A DNA stretch of 64,000 bases. Origin: Eubacteriales bacterium. GTDB lineage: Bacteria; Bacillota; Clostridia; Lachnospirales; Lachnospiraceae. Numbering within the stretch: position 1 is the stretch's first letter; every line of letters starts with the position of its first letter. The DNA is taken from assembly GCA_030536555.1 (NCBI GenBank), contig JAUNPU010000004.1, positions 1 to 64,000 on the forward strand, written 5' to 3'. This document shows, piece after piece, positions 42,612 through 51,414 of this stretch. The notes beneath the pieces were generated by a model. That model was not told where the DNA came from. It was given only the letters and a program-made list of their open reading frames with translations, and searched no databases. A program made the translations under genes and the position numbers.

Positions 42612-42656
42612 AAATCCTTACAACATCTCGATCAAAAGATGCTGTAAGGATTTTTA
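42612..42656. terminator. Bidirectional terminator after the PrpR-like gene
   Basis: AAATCCTTACAACATCT and AGATGCTGTAAGGATTT form a long stem with one mismatch and an 8-nt loop. It is flanked by an A-run on the left and a T-run on the right, so it can end both the regulator and the convergent flavoreductase transcripts. Confidence 0.85.
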
Positions 42657-42681
42657 TGATACAATCGTTTTATATGATGAT

Positions 42682-45147
42682 TTATTTGCCGCTCGCCTGA
42701 GCCACACAGTCAGCCACGCCGTCCAGAATCGCCTGGCTGGTCAGGGTTGCTCCGGATACGGAATCCACTGCCAGACTCTGCTTCTCGATGATCTCCTTCG
42801 GCATGGACTCGCACACCGGCTCACCGATGCCCGGGGTCTCTTCATGCTCCAGAGCGATATCTTCAATCTTGTCCTCACTGAAGGTAACCTTCACGGTCAT
42901 GTCCTTCATACCGGTTACCTTTGCAGTGTAAGTGCCAGCCTTGTACTCCACCTTTGCTGCCTCAGCCTCAGCTGCTGCCTCGGTGGTCTCCTCTGCCTCT
43001 GCCTCGGCTGCCTTGATTTCACCGATCTCCACTGCCTCGCTCTTAGCCGCGCTCATACCTGCAATATGGCCGAAGGTGAAGATATCTGCCTCTGCGTTAC
43101 CGCCCAGACGGTTGCCGCCGTGTACGCCTCCGGTTACCTCACCGGCTGCCCACAGACCTGCGATTGCATTGCCGTCCTTGTCCAGTACGCTTGCATTCTC
43201 GTCGATTACAACGCCGCCCATGGTGTGGTGCAGGGAAGATTTTCTCGGGGAAATGAAAATACCAACATCGTCATTGTTCTCAATTGCTTCCAGGTCGATG
43301 GCTCCGTTCAGTACCTCTTTGCCGAAGTCCTCATCCTTCTGGTTCTCTACATAAGAGTTGTAGGTCTCGATTACTTCACGCAGTGCTTCTTCCGTAAATG
43401 CCGGTGCCACGCCTGCTGCCGGGGTCTTGCTTGCCTCTGCCAGCTCTGCCAGAGTGGAACCATACCAGATATGACCATTGTCAACCATATCTTGTAAGGA
43501 GGTTCCGAACATAGACTGATCCAGGGTTGCGCCCTTGCACTTGCCGTCTTCCTCTTTCATGCCGCTTCCTGCGTAGATGATGTAGAAGATACCGTCATCC
43601 AGCTTCAGGGAAGCTTTTGCCAGTACGTCACGCTCTGCATACTCATTTACAAAACGCTTTGCATTGCCGTCAATCCAGATCTGCTCGGAAGCATCTGCCC
43701 AGACGCCGTCGGTCATGGTGCCCTTCACCGGAGAAGAGGAAGGCATCATCTGTGCGATTCCCAGTCCGGTCACATCTGCACCGATCTCCATTGCCATGTT
43801 GATACCGTCACCCTTGTTGGTGCCTACGTTGGTGGTCAGGGTACGATCGCTTAAGTCATCGCCCCAGTACTTGTCGTACTCTTTTACCATAGCCGGATTT
43901 GCGCAGTAGCCGCCGCTTGCAAGAATCACGCCTCTGGTTGCCTTAATGGTAATTCTGGTGCCATCTGCCTTCTTTGCCTCAGAACCAACCACACGACCGC
44001 TCTCGTCGGTCAGCAGTCTGGTTGCTGCGGTCTCGGTGTAAATCTCCACGCCCAGATCTTCTGCTGCCTTTTTCAGCGCATCGATCAGCTGGGTGCTTGC
44101 CACGATTGGATGAGTTCTCGGCCACATAGCGCCCAGAACGGTGAACAGGGAGTCGGAACCATTTTCACGGGACTTCACGTCCAGTCCGATGGTGCCGGTC
44201 CACTCATAGCTCTCCAGTGCATGCTCTGCCATGGTGCGTGCCAGGGTCTCGTCAGCAGAAATCCAGCTGCCGTCGTTCATCTCACGCAGGCCGCCCACAT
44301 AAATGTGCCACATATGCAGTGCTACAGAGTCAAAGCCCGGCATATCCACGCCTGCGGTCTTGCCCTCATTTGCTGCATAGAACTCATTGATATCAGACTG
44401 AAGCTGAACCAGAACTTCCTTCCACTCCGGGAACTGGTCGAACTTCAATGCTGCATCAGACGGATCAAGCGCCAGATAGGAATCCAGTGTATTCTTCTGT
44501 GCCTCAGACAGAATGGTGCCTGCCTGTGCCTCTGTATCCACTGCATTGATCGCGCCGCCTGCCATCATGGTGTTGCCGCCCAGAAAAGAGCTCTTCTCGA
44601 TCAGGGTAACCTTTGCACCCTCCTGTGCTGCAGTGATTGCCGCGCTGAATCCGGCACCGCCGCCGCCAACTACCAGCAGTTCCGTATCCCAGGTCTCGTC
44701 CGGACCTGCCTCTGCCTTAAATGCATTTGCCTTCAGCGCATCCAGGTCAAGACCTGCCTGCTTTGCTGCATCCTCTGCTGCCCGCATAATACCGTAGCTT
44801 GCGATGGTTGCTCCGGTCACTGCGTCAACCGTCGTAGTCTGATGCTCTACGATCTGAGCCGGGATGCGCTCCAGTGCAACTGCTGCGACTGCCGGGGTTT
44901 CGTGACTCTCGGTAATCTCTGCTTTGGTGATCTCGCCATCTTTCACCGTCAGAGCAACCGTGATCGGTCCCTGCATACCAGCGGAGGTTCCGGTAAATAC
45001 CTCTTCGCTTCCCGCTGCCTCTGATGTCTCTGCTGCAGCTGTAGTTGCTGCTTCCGTGGTCGGTGCCGCAGTCTCTTTGGCTCCACAGCCTGCAAGACTT
45101 GCCGCCATTACGACACTCAGACAAAGTGCCATGCTGCGTTTTCTCAT
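42682..45147 (-). CDS. Secreted flavoprotein reductase with two FMN-binding domains
   Basis: An 821-residue lipoprotein (MRKRSMALCLSVVMAASLAGC, then a Thr/Ala/Glu tether). An FMN-bind domain with VDAVTGATIAS (about residue 107) precedes a FAD_binding_2 core (VVGGGGAGFSAAITAAQEGAKVTLIEK, RFVNEYAERDV, HHTMGGV, GLWAAGEVTGGVHGGNRLGGN). After a Glu/Ala linker comes a second FMN-bind domain with VDSVSGATLTS near the end. The Thr in each SGAT is the site where ApbE attaches FMN. The layout is that of fumarate/urocanate-type reductases that use organic acceptors outside the membrane. The acceptor cannot be read from sequence. Confidence 0.85.
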   Translation of the reverse strand: MRKRSMALCLSVVMAASLAGCGAKETAAPTTEAATTAAAETSEAAGSEEVFTGTSAGMQGPITVALTVKDGEITKAEITESHETPAVAAVALERIPAQIVEHQTTTVDAVTGATIASYGIMRAAEDAAKQAGLDLDALKANAFKAEAGPDETWDTELLVVGGGGAGFSAAITAAQEGAKVTLIEKSSFLGGNTMMAGGAINAVDTEAQAGTILSEAQKNTLDSYLALDPSDAALKFDQFPEWKEVLVQLQSDINEFYAANEGKTAGVDMPGFDSVALHMWHIYVGGLREMNDGSWISADETLARTMAEHALESYEWTGTIGLDVKSRENGSDSLFTVLGAMWPRTHPIVASTQLIDALKKAAEDLGVEIYTETAATRLLTDESGRVVGSEAKKADGTRITIKATRGVILASGGYCANPAMVKEYDKYWGDDLSDRTLTTNVGTNKGDGINMAMEIGADVTGLGIAQMMPSSSPVKGTMTDGVWADASEQIWIDGNAKRFVNEYAERDVLAKASLKLDDGIFYIIYAGSGMKEEDGKCKGATLDQSMFGTSLQDMVDNGHIWYGSTLAELAEASKTPAAGVAPAFTEEALREVIETYNSYVENQKDEDFGKEVLNGAIDLEAIENNDDVGIFISPRKSSLHHTMGGVVIDENASVLDKDGNAIAGLWAAGEVTGGVHGGNRLGGNAEADIFTFGHIAGMSAAKSEAVEIGEIKAAEAEAEETTEAAAEAEAAKVEYKAGTYTAKVTGMKDMTVKVTFSEDKIEDIALEHEETPGIGEPVCESMPKEIIEKQSLAVDSVSGATLTSQAILDGVADCVAQASGK

Positions 45148-45184
45148 AACTCATCCTCCTTATGGATTGTTTTGTAAGTTAACA

Positions 45185-45232
45185 TTGTTAACTTCTTGTT
45201 AAAATTGTATCATAGTTATGTCCCAATGTAAA
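45185..45232 (-). promoter_or_regulatory. Promoter and operator of the first flavoreductase gene
   Basis: On the minus strand TTTACA (45232-45227) and TACAAT (45209-45204) are 17 bp apart and form a sigma-A-type promoter. It overlaps an element at 45185-45212 containing TTGTTAAC and TTGTTAAAA (plus-strand reading) twelve bases apart start to start. The same element, with most positions conserved, stands before the second flavoreductase gene. Confidence 0.7.
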
Positions 45233-45270
45233 GCTGAAATCCCATGATTTACACAAATTCCGGCAAAACA

Positions 45271-45311
45271 CACAGCCCCTCTGAATAGAACATCCATTCA
45301 GAGGGGCTGTG
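45271..45311 (-). terminator. Terminator of the second flavoreductase gene
   Basis: CACAGCCCCTCTGAAT (45271-45286) and ATTCAGAGGGGCTGTG (45296-45311) are a perfect 16-bp stem with a 9-nt loop, 29 bases past the stop. A modest T-rich tract (TGTTTTGCC) follows on the minus strand. Confidence 0.8.
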
Positions 45312-45339
45312 CCACATTGCTTAAATTCTGCTTTTGACT

Positions 45340-47223
45340 TTATTTTGTATATGCGGAAGCATTGGTTCCTGCGATTCTGCCGAATACAACCGTATCGGTC
45401 AGTGCATTGCCGCCCAGACGGTTGCTTCCATGGATTCCGCCGGTTACCTCACCTGCTGCGTACAGGCCCGGAATCACGTTGCCCTCGGTATCGATCACCT
45501 CGGTATTGGTATTAATCTTCACGCCGCCCATGGTGTGATGTACGGTCGGCACACGCATAGCTGCATAGTAAGGAGCGTTGTTAATACCGTTGTTTACCTT
45601 GTCTGTATCGGTAAACAGGGTACGGCCAAACTCGTCCTCCTGACCCTCTAAGTCGCCGCCCTGACAATGGCGGTTGTACTCATCCACGGATTTCACCAGA
45701 TTCTCTGCCGGAACACCAATCTGCTCTGCCAGCTCTTCCAGGGTATCTGCCTTGTACGCCCGGCCTGCTGCTACCAGATCACTGATCTTCTCGTTGAAGT
45801 TATTTACTTCATCGCCATTCGGATAGGTATCGCTGTCCATCACGATGAACATGGTGGTATCCGGCTGTGCGAACAGACCCAGGGTCATCTCATCACGGCG
45901 GCCGCCCTCATTGACAAAACGGTTGCCTTCCTTGTTCACGAAGATACGGCTCTCAACTGCATGCTCGATATTGCCAGACAGGCTGCCGGTCTTCGGATCG
46001 CCTAACGGCAGCATCTGGATATTACCCATCTGTACCAGCTCAGCGCCAACTTCCTCTGCCATCGCGATACCGTCGCCGGTAATTGCGGTAGTGTTGGTGG
46101 ACGGAATGCTCTCGTCCAGAGTCGGCCATAATTTGGTCTCTGCATTGTATTTCTCGCGCAGTTCTACGTTCTGACCGAATCCGCCGGTTGCCAGAACCAC
46201 GCCATTGGTTGCCTTTACGGTAACTTTGTTGCCGGTCTCGCCGGTACATTCAACACCGGTTACCACGCCATCCTCTTCGATCAGATGCTCCGCCTTGGTG
46301 TTGTATACCATGGTGATACCGTCATTTTTCTCCATATAAGCCTTGTAGGTCTTGAAGAAACCGGATCCCTCCGGCTCAACCGGCTTGTGAGCACGCTCCC
46401 ACATACCACCGGTTACGGTAAATACGCCATCCTGGAACTCCATGCCCAGGGACTTCAGCCACTCTACGCCGTCCCATGCATTCTCAACCAGAGTACGAAC
46501 CAGTTCCGGATCGCCCTGCTCATCGCCGCCCTTGAAGGTCTGCTCATAATGGAACTCCACGCTGTCGTTTCTTGCCTTTGCCACCTCGCTGCCATCATCA
46601 ACCGCATTCAGAGCGCCGCCTGCCAGTGCGGTGTTGCCGCCCATGTTGGAGGTCTTCTCAATCACGATAACTGACTTGCCTGCCTGGTTTGCAGTTACAG
46701 CCGCTGCCATGCCTGCGCCGCCTGCACCGATGACTACCACATCAGCAGTCATCTCTTCATCCTCTGCCTGTGCCACTTCTTTCTTCACTGCCTTCAGCGC
46801 ATCCACATCGCCGCCTGCCTGCTTCACACAGTCAGCCACGCCGTCCAGAATCGCATTGCTGGTCAGGGTTGCGCCGGATACCGCATCAATGCCAAGACCC
46901 TGTATCTCGATAATATCCTTCGGCATGGACTCACATACCGGCTCGCCAATTCCCGGTGTCTCTTCATGCTCCAGAACGATATCCTCGATCTTGTCATCGC
47001 TGAAGGTTACTTTCACGGTCATCTCCTTCATGCCGGTCACCTTCGCAGTGTAGGTACCTGCTGCGTAAGCCCCCGTCTTCTCTGCAGCAGTTTCAGCCGC
47101 GGTAGTTTCTGCTGCAGTCGTTGCTGCTGCAGTGGTTTCTGCCGGTTTACTCTGACAGCCTGTCACGGAAGCTGCCATCATCGCTGCCATTGCAAGTGCT
47201 GCGAAACGCCTTGATTTTCTCAT
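45340..47223 (-). CDS. Secreted flavoprotein reductase with one FMN-binding domain
   Basis: A 627-residue lipoprotein-type protein (MRKSRRFAALAMAAMMAASVTGC). The FMN-bind domain (YTAKVTGMKEMTVKVTF, then IDAVSGATLTS near residue 113) is almost identical in sequence to the C-terminal FMN-bind domain of the neighbouring 821-residue protein. The FAD_binding_2 core includes VVIGAGGAGMAAAVTANQAGKSVIVIEK, FVNEGGRRDE (catalytic-type Arg), HHTMGGV and GLYAAGEVTGGIHGSNRLGGN. It is a paralogue of the downstream gene, probably with a different organic acceptor. Confidence 0.85.
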   Translation of the reverse strand: MRKSRRFAALAMAAMMAASVTGCQSKPAETTAAATTAAETTAAETAAEKTGAYAAGTYTAKVTGMKEMTVKVTFSDDKIEDIVLEHEETPGIGEPVCESMPKDIIEIQGLGIDAVSGATLTSNAILDGVADCVKQAGGDVDALKAVKKEVAQAEDEEMTADVVVIGAGGAGMAAAVTANQAGKSVIVIEKTSNMGGNTALAGGALNAVDDGSEVAKARNDSVEFHYEQTFKGGDEQGDPELVRTLVENAWDGVEWLKSLGMEFQDGVFTVTGGMWERAHKPVEPEGSGFFKTYKAYMEKNDGITMVYNTKAEHLIEEDGVVTGVECTGETGNKVTVKATNGVVLATGGFGQNVELREKYNAETKLWPTLDESIPSTNTTAITGDGIAMAEEVGAELVQMGNIQMLPLGDPKTGSLSGNIEHAVESRIFVNKEGNRFVNEGGRRDEMTLGLFAQPDTTMFIVMDSDTYPNGDEVNNFNEKISDLVAAGRAYKADTLEELAEQIGVPAENLVKSVDEYNRHCQGGDLEGQEDEFGRTLFTDTDKVNNGINNAPYYAAMRVPTVHHTMGGVKINTNTEVIDTEGNVIPGLYAAGEVTGGIHGSNRLGGNALTDTVVFGRIAGTNASAYTK

Positions 47224-47253
47224 ACTGTAAATCTCCCTTCGTTTTAGTTATCA

Positions 47254-47281
47254 GTGTTAACCACGTGTTAAAACTTTATCA
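47254..47281 (-). promoter_or_regulatory. Operator of the second flavoreductase gene
   Basis: GTGTTAAC and GTGTTAAAA are spaced as in the element at 45185-45212, and both are followed by TATCA at the same offset. It lies 31 bases before the start codon, and the TetR gene ends 55 bases further upstream. Confidence 0.7.
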
Positions 47282-47335
47282 CATTTCGCACAAAAAAACA
47301 ATATAAAAAACTACTTTTTTAGGAAATTTTCCAGA

Positions 47336-47938
47336 TCATGTCTCGTCCGCTTTATACTCCGCATCCTGCATCGTCTCCAGATCCCTGTAGATACGACAGG
47401 CTATTTCCCGCACTCGCTTCATCGGCTCCTCCCCTTCCAGGAGCAGCCCGTTGTTCACAACAAAAGCGCTTCCGTAAGCAAGCGTCTGAAAATTATAGAA
47501 ATACCTCTTCCACACATGATAATCCAGTTGATGTTCCTTGCAATATGCCGCAAACTGCTCCTCCAGCATGTGAAAGCTTCTCCATGAGCGTATCCCTGCC
47601 TGGGGCTGCTCAAACGCCTGCCAGAATGAAGGATCGATCAGAAAGGCATACTTGCACAGGAACTGAATATAGGCATCATTCATCATCAGATGTGCCGTTT
47701 TATGATCATCCCCACAGGATTCACAAATCTCCTCCATGGTCTCGCTCAGCTCCTCGTCCAGCCTTCCTGCGATTGATCTTAAGAACTCCTTCTTCCCATT
47801 AAAATGCTTAAAAGGCGCGGCACAGGACACATGGCACGCTTCCGCCACTGCCCTTGCCGAAAATCCGTCCATACCCTGTGCTTTCAGCTGACGGATTCCT
47901 TCTTCTATCAGTAATTCTCCCAGATTTCTCTCACTCAT
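47336..47938 (-). CDS. TetR-family regulator
   Basis: The 200-residue product has a TetR HTH (GIRQLKAQGMDGFSARAVAEACHVSCAAPFKHFNGKKEFLRSI) and a helical effector domain with a FWQAFEQPQ segment. It is encoded just upstream of, and in line with, the two flavoreductase genes, and both of these carry the same operator-like element. It is therefore the likely sensor of the organic electron acceptor. That link is inference. Confidence 0.8.
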   Translation of the reverse strand: MSERNLGELLIEEGIRQLKAQGMDGFSARAVAEACHVSCAAPFKHFNGKKEFLRSIAGRLDEELSETMEEICESCGDDHKTAHLMMNDAYIQFLCKYAFLIDPSFWQAFEQPQAGIRSWRSFHMLEEQFAAYCKEHQLDYHVWKRYFYNFQTLAYGSAFVVNNGLLLEGEEPMKRVREIACRIYRDLETMQDAEYKADET

Positions 47939-48053
47939 ATCATTTCAGCCATCCTGTCTCAAGTTTTTCGGTCACTTCTGTAACACAATTTATGAACCAT
48001 TGTAACAGGCATGTTCTGACATGTCAAATCCCAATCGGACATCCGGGATTCAC

Positions 48054-48770
48054 TTAAAGCCCCTTCAGATACTCCAGCACCGCCTCAATCGACTTCTCCC
48101 GCACGGGAATCGTCAGCTCCGGCTCACGAATATGCTCCAGATAATGGGCATCCGAATTGCTGATGATCCGGCAGTGTTCCAGATATGGATTGGCCCGCCG
48201 CACCTCATGAAGCTTCTTTAAGTCCTTAAGCTCCGCCGTCTGAAACCTGCTGTCCGGCGGCACAAAGCCCAGATTGGCAATCAGGCTGTTGGCTGACTTC
48301 TCCACGTGAGCCGGGACCATCACCCCTCCGTAAGACTCCACCAGCTCCCAAAGCCCCTCAAAGGAAATGTCCGCACTGTTAATCAGAAGATTCGGCTCCG
48401 TGCCGATGCACTCATCCTCCTCGTTGCAGATCTGCTGCTTTCCGAATATCTCCGGGTTGTTGGGAAACTTCATCAGCTTTTCATACACATAGGCATCAAA
48501 TGCCAGCGCCTTCTCCAGGTCCGGAAACAGGCACACGGCGTGTACCTCCTCCGACGTGTTGATCTCCATCCCCGGAATCACCATCACGCCGTACTGCTCG
48601 CCGATTGCCATGGCTGCCGGGCAGTTCCGGCAGGAATTGTGGTCTGTGACCGCGATCACGTCCAGCCCCTTGATGGCTGCCATACCCACAATGTTGCCCG
48701 GCGTCATATCATCATCCCCGCATGGGGAAAGGCAGGAATGGATATGCAGATCATAGGTCAGATTAACCAT
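48054..48770 (-). CDS. PHP-domain phosphoesterase
   Basis: The start at 48770 overlaps the end of the previous gene by eight bases, giving 238 residues; longer in-frame starts lie inside that gene. PHP motifs are complete: YDLHIHSCLSPCGDD, IAVTDHNSCRN, IPGMEINTSEEVHAVCLF, VPAHVEKS and ISNSDAHYLEHI. PHP proteins are metal-dependent phosphatases or nucleotidases. A member of this type closes similar hydrogenase-signalling operons, where it may process a nucleotide or phosphoprotein signal; the substrate is unknown. Confidence 0.8.
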   Translation of the reverse strand: MVNLTYDLHIHSCLSPCGDDDMTPGNIVGMAAIKGLDVIAVTDHNSCRNCPAAMAIGEQYGVMVIPGMEINTSEEVHAVCLFPDLEKALAFDAYVYEKLMKFPNNPEIFGKQQICNEEDECIGTEPNLLINSADISFEGLWELVESYGGVMVPAHVEKSANSLIANLGFVPPDSRFQTAELKDLKKLHEVRRANPYLEHCRIISNSDAHYLEHIREPELTIPVREKSIEAVLEYLKGL

Positions 48771-49098
48771 GCAGCTGCTGATAGATCCACAGTGCCGCGT
48801 CAAAGATCGGCTCTTCCGTCTTGAGCACCGTGATCTCCTGATCCTTTGCCTTCTTCTCTGCCACCTCATCCAGCAGAGCGCCCTCTGCCAGAATGATGCA
48901 GGCCGCATCCGCCAGGGTTGCCACCGCCAGCGTATTCATATTCCCCATCACCGTCACCCAGGCACAGCCCTCCGGCGCACGCCCCATGGCAATGCTTAAA
49001 AGATCACAGCAGAACGGGGTCGTGATCTCCCGCTCCGTCCGGTCTCCGATATTTACCACACCAAATCTGCCGCTGTCAAGCAGCTCCTTTACTGTCAT
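48763..49098 (-). CDS. DRTGG-like domain protein, downstream copy
   Basis: A 111-residue protein with a Rossmann-like small domain: MTVKELLDSGRFGVVNIGDRTEREITTPFCCDLLSIAMGRAPEG, then ACIILAEGALLDEVAEKKAKDQEITVLKT. It resembles the DRTGG-type protein at 51067-51414 in size and layout. It lies between the sensory-type hydrogenase and PHP genes. These domains may bind a small ligand or nucleotide; the precise role is unknown. Confidence 0.6.
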   Translation of the reverse strand: MTVKELLDSGRFGVVNIGDRTEREITTPFCCDLLSIAMGRAPEGCAWVTVMGNMNTLAVATLADAACIILAEGALLDEVAEKKAKDQEITVLKTEEPIFDAALWIYQQLHG

Positions 49099-49137
49099 GC
49101 TGAAACTCCCCCTTTGTCTTCACGCTTCCGCCACTGT

Positions 49138-49220
49138 CTCATCCCGGATTCTCCGACTGCTTCCTCCGTCATCTCATCCCGGATCATTCTCCGACTGCTT
49201 CCTCCGTTGGCTCATCCCGG
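49138..49220 (-). repeat. 35/38-bp tandem repeat spanning the end of the hydrogenase-like gene
   Basis: Units begin CTCATCCCGG at 49138, 49173 and 49211. The first two continue with TTCTCCGACTGCTTCCTCCGT, differing by a CAT insertion; the third diverges after CTCATCCCGG. The stop of the hydrogenase-like gene lies in the last unit, so the duplication sits just beyond the coding end. Confidence 0.85.
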
Positions 49221-50615
49221 GTCGTCCTCCTCCTGCCGGTTATCCAGCACGGACATCTCGTCGGAAATCCGCGTAATATACTCCTTCAGGATCCGCAGGG
49301 TCTCCGTCCCGTCTCCATGGCCCGCATGGAGATCGTCTGCCAGAATCGACACCTCCTCCGACAGCTTATGCAGGTTCTCCCGCAGGTAATACACACAGTC
49401 CTGCTCACTGGCCTGTCCCCGCACAATGTCCTCCGCCAGCGCCTTGCAGGTCGGCGCACCACAGGAGCCACAGTCCAGTCCCGGGAACTTCTTCACCAGC
49501 CGCTCCACCTGATTAAGCCGCTTGAAGCTCTCCATCATGGTGTCGCCCAGACTGAATACCGGCTCAAACTGCACGTTGGTATCCCACGGAACAACCTCCT
49601 CCGCGCTGTCCTCCATATCCATATGACTGCGCGCCACCGGCATGTACTTGCGCAGCCGCTTTAGCTTGACCTCCGCCACGTAAGGGTTCTCCACCGTCAG
49701 CACGCCGCCGACGCAGCCGCCGTTGCAGGCATTCAGCTCCACGAACTTTAAGTTGGTGAACTTCTGATCCTCCAGATCCTCCAGCACCCTGATCACATTC
49801 TCGATGCCGTCCGCCGCCAGATAATTCTCCGTAAATAATCCGCTTGCCTCGCCGCCGCTTCTGCCCCAGCTGATGCCGATCTTGCCGGATGTTCCCAGCT
49901 CCTGAATATCCTCTCCCACCTCTTTCATGTGGAACAGCAGCTTCGGATACACATCCTTGATCGCCAGCACATGGTCAATCTCACTTTTTGCCGTGCCCAG
50001 AGGCGCCTTGGCATAGGTCACCTTGGACGGGCATGGGGAAATGAAGCAGATGCCGATCTCCTCCCGCTTAAGCCCGGTCTTATCCATGGCATGTTTGGCT
50101 GCCAGCATTGCCGCCACCTCCACCGGCGGGTTAAGCGGCAGCAGATGGGGAATCAGGTTCGGGAACCGCACCCGGATCAGCCGCACCACCGACGGACATG
50201 CCGTGCTGATAATAGGCAGATTGTCCTCATGCTGAGTCAAATACTCTCTGGTAGCATCCGACACCAGCTCCGCCGCGGCGCTGACCTCAAATACATCGTC
50301 AAAGCCCATGCGGATCAGAGCATTCAGCACAATATTCACATCTTCCAGATTGTTGAACTGGCTGTACAGGGACGGGGCGGGAAGCGCCACCGTATACCGG
50401 TACTGATTCATCACATCCAGCGTATCATATGTCGCATGCTTTGCATGGTGCGGGCAGACGCGGATGCACTCTCCGCAGTCGATGCAGAACTCGCTCTTGA
50501 TCTGCGCCTTTCCATTCCGCACACGAATCGCCTCAGTGGGGCACCGCTTGATGCAGTTGATGCACCCCTTACACAGTTCCGGGTCCAAACGGACGGAATG
50601 ATAAAACTTATCCAT
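49212..50615 (-). CDS. Putative sensory [FeFe] hydrogenase (HydS/group C-D-like)
   Basis: Start at the ATG 50615 after GGAGGTG, giving 467 residues. Two [4Fe-4S] ferredoxin motifs come first (CKGCINCIKRCP, CIDCGECIRVCP). The H-cluster domain carries modified motifs: STACPSVV (L1), ISPCPSK (L2) and NACNGGCVGG (L3). A 4Fe-4S module (CGSCGAPTCKALAEDIVRG) and a coiled C-terminal tail follow. L1 has Ala where catalytic enzymes have the proton-shuttle Cys but keeps the cluster-ligand Cys, as reported for sensory hydrogenases. It is grouped with HATPase and DRTGG genes, so it probably senses H2 or redox state and does not produce H2 efficiently. Confidence 0.75.
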   Translation of the reverse strand: MDKFYHSVRLDPELCKGCINCIKRCPTEAIRVRNGKAQIKSEFCIDCGECIRVCPHHAKHATYDTLDVMNQYRYTVALPAPSLYSQFNNLEDVNIVLNALIRMGFDDVFEVSAAAELVSDATREYLTQHEDNLPIISTACPSVVRLIRVRFPNLIPHLLPLNPPVEVAAMLAAKHAMDKTGLKREEIGICFISPCPSKVTYAKAPLGTAKSEIDHVLAIKDVYPKLLFHMKEVGEDIQELGTSGKIGISWGRSGGEASGLFTENYLAADGIENVIRVLEDLEDQKFTNLKFVELNACNGGCVGGVLTVENPYVAEVKLKRLRKYMPVARSHMDMEDSAEEVVPWDTNVQFEPVFSLGDTMMESFKRLNQVERLVKKFPGLDCGSCGAPTCKALAEDIVRGQASEQDCVYYLRENLHKLSEEVSILADDLHAGHGDGTETLRILKEYITRISDEMSVLDNRQEEDDPG

Positions 50616-50644
50616 GCTCTCTGTCACCTCCAGACTGCCTGCCT

Positions 50645-51067
50645 CTACAGATTCACCGTCATGGTAATCGTAGTTCCCACGCCAAGCTCCGTCTCTATCT
50701 CCATTGTATCGGTATATTTCTTCATGTTCGGCAGACCCATGCCGGCGCCAAAGCCCAGATTCCGCACCTCATCCGGCGCTGTGGAATACCCTGCCTTCAT
50801 CGCCAGCTCCACATCCGGGATACCCGGTCCCACGTCCGCCAGGATCATCCGGATCTGCTCCGGCGTGATCTCCACCGTGATCTCACCGCCCTTTGCGTGG
50901 ATGACCATATTGATCTCCCCCTCGTACATGGCGATTGCCACCTTGCGAATCGCCTCCGGGGCAACTCTCATCTGCTTTAGCTTCCCCTTCACATCACTGC
51001 TGGCCTCACCAGCCCGGGTGAAGTCATCCGGAGAAATTTCATATTTTAATACAATTGCATCTGTCAT
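50645..51067 (-). CDS. HATPase-domain protein (RsbW-like) of the sensory hydrogenase operon
   Basis: A 140-residue GHKL ATPase with an N box (AMYEGEINMVIHAKGG), a G1 box (ILADVGPGIPDVELAM) and a G2 region (LGFGAGMGLPNMKKYTD). It has no histidine-kinase dimerisation helix, so it resembles anti-sigma or serine-kinase proteins such as RsbW. It overlaps the DRTGG gene by one base (TAATG) and precedes the hydrogenase-like gene, so the three are translated together. The partner protein is not identified. Confidence 0.78.
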   Translation of the reverse strand: MTDAIVLKYEISPDDFTRAGEASSDVKGKLKQMRVAPEAIRKVAIAMYEGEINMVIHAKGGEITVEITPEQIRMILADVGPGIPDVELAMKAGYSTAPDEVRNLGFGAGMGLPNMKKYTDTMEIETELGVGTTITMTVNL

Positions 51068-51414
51068 TAAATCGCACCTCCACGAAGTCCCGCCTGATAT
51101 AACATGCCGCAGGCAGAGAACATCCGGTGACCGGTCGCCATCACGATCAGGTCCCGTTCCTTCGCCATCGCCAGAATTGTATCATCCGGCTTCTTGCCCC
51201 GGACAAAGATCAGGCATACGATATCCAGCATCTCCGCCGTCCGGATCACCTGCGGATTGCACAGCCCGGTCAGCAGCACGGAATGATCCTTGGAAAATGC
51301 CAGCACATCACTCATCATGTCGGAGCCGCACGCGCTCCGTACTTCCCGGTCCAGAAATTCTTCTCCTGTCAACACTCTGCATTTCAATACGTCCTGCACA
51401 TCTTTTGCTGTCAT
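51067..51414 (-). CDS. DRTGG-domain protein heading the sensory hydrogenase operon
   Basis: A 115-residue protein (MTAKDVQDVLKCRVLTGEEFLDREVRSACGSDMMSDVL, then LLTGLCNPQVIRTAEMLDIVCLIFVRGKKPDD). This is the DRTGG-type domain of the sort fused to CBS domains or to phosphotransacetylases in other proteins. It is the first gene of the minus-strand operon 51414 to 48054, whose members are DRTGG, HATPase, hydrogenase-like, DRTGG-like and PHP. Confidence 0.75.
   Translation of the reverse strand: MTAKDVQDVLKCRVLTGEEFLDREVRSACGSDMMSDVLAFSKDHSVLLTGLCNPQVIRTAEMLDIVCLIFVRGKKPDDTILAMAKERDLIVMATGHRMFSACGMLYQAGLRGGAI

Noticed and set aside
45178..45212. Rex redox-repressor site before the flavoreductase
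   Set aside because: The TTGTTAA copies are direct, not inverted as in Rex sites; a TetR operator fits better given the second matching copy.
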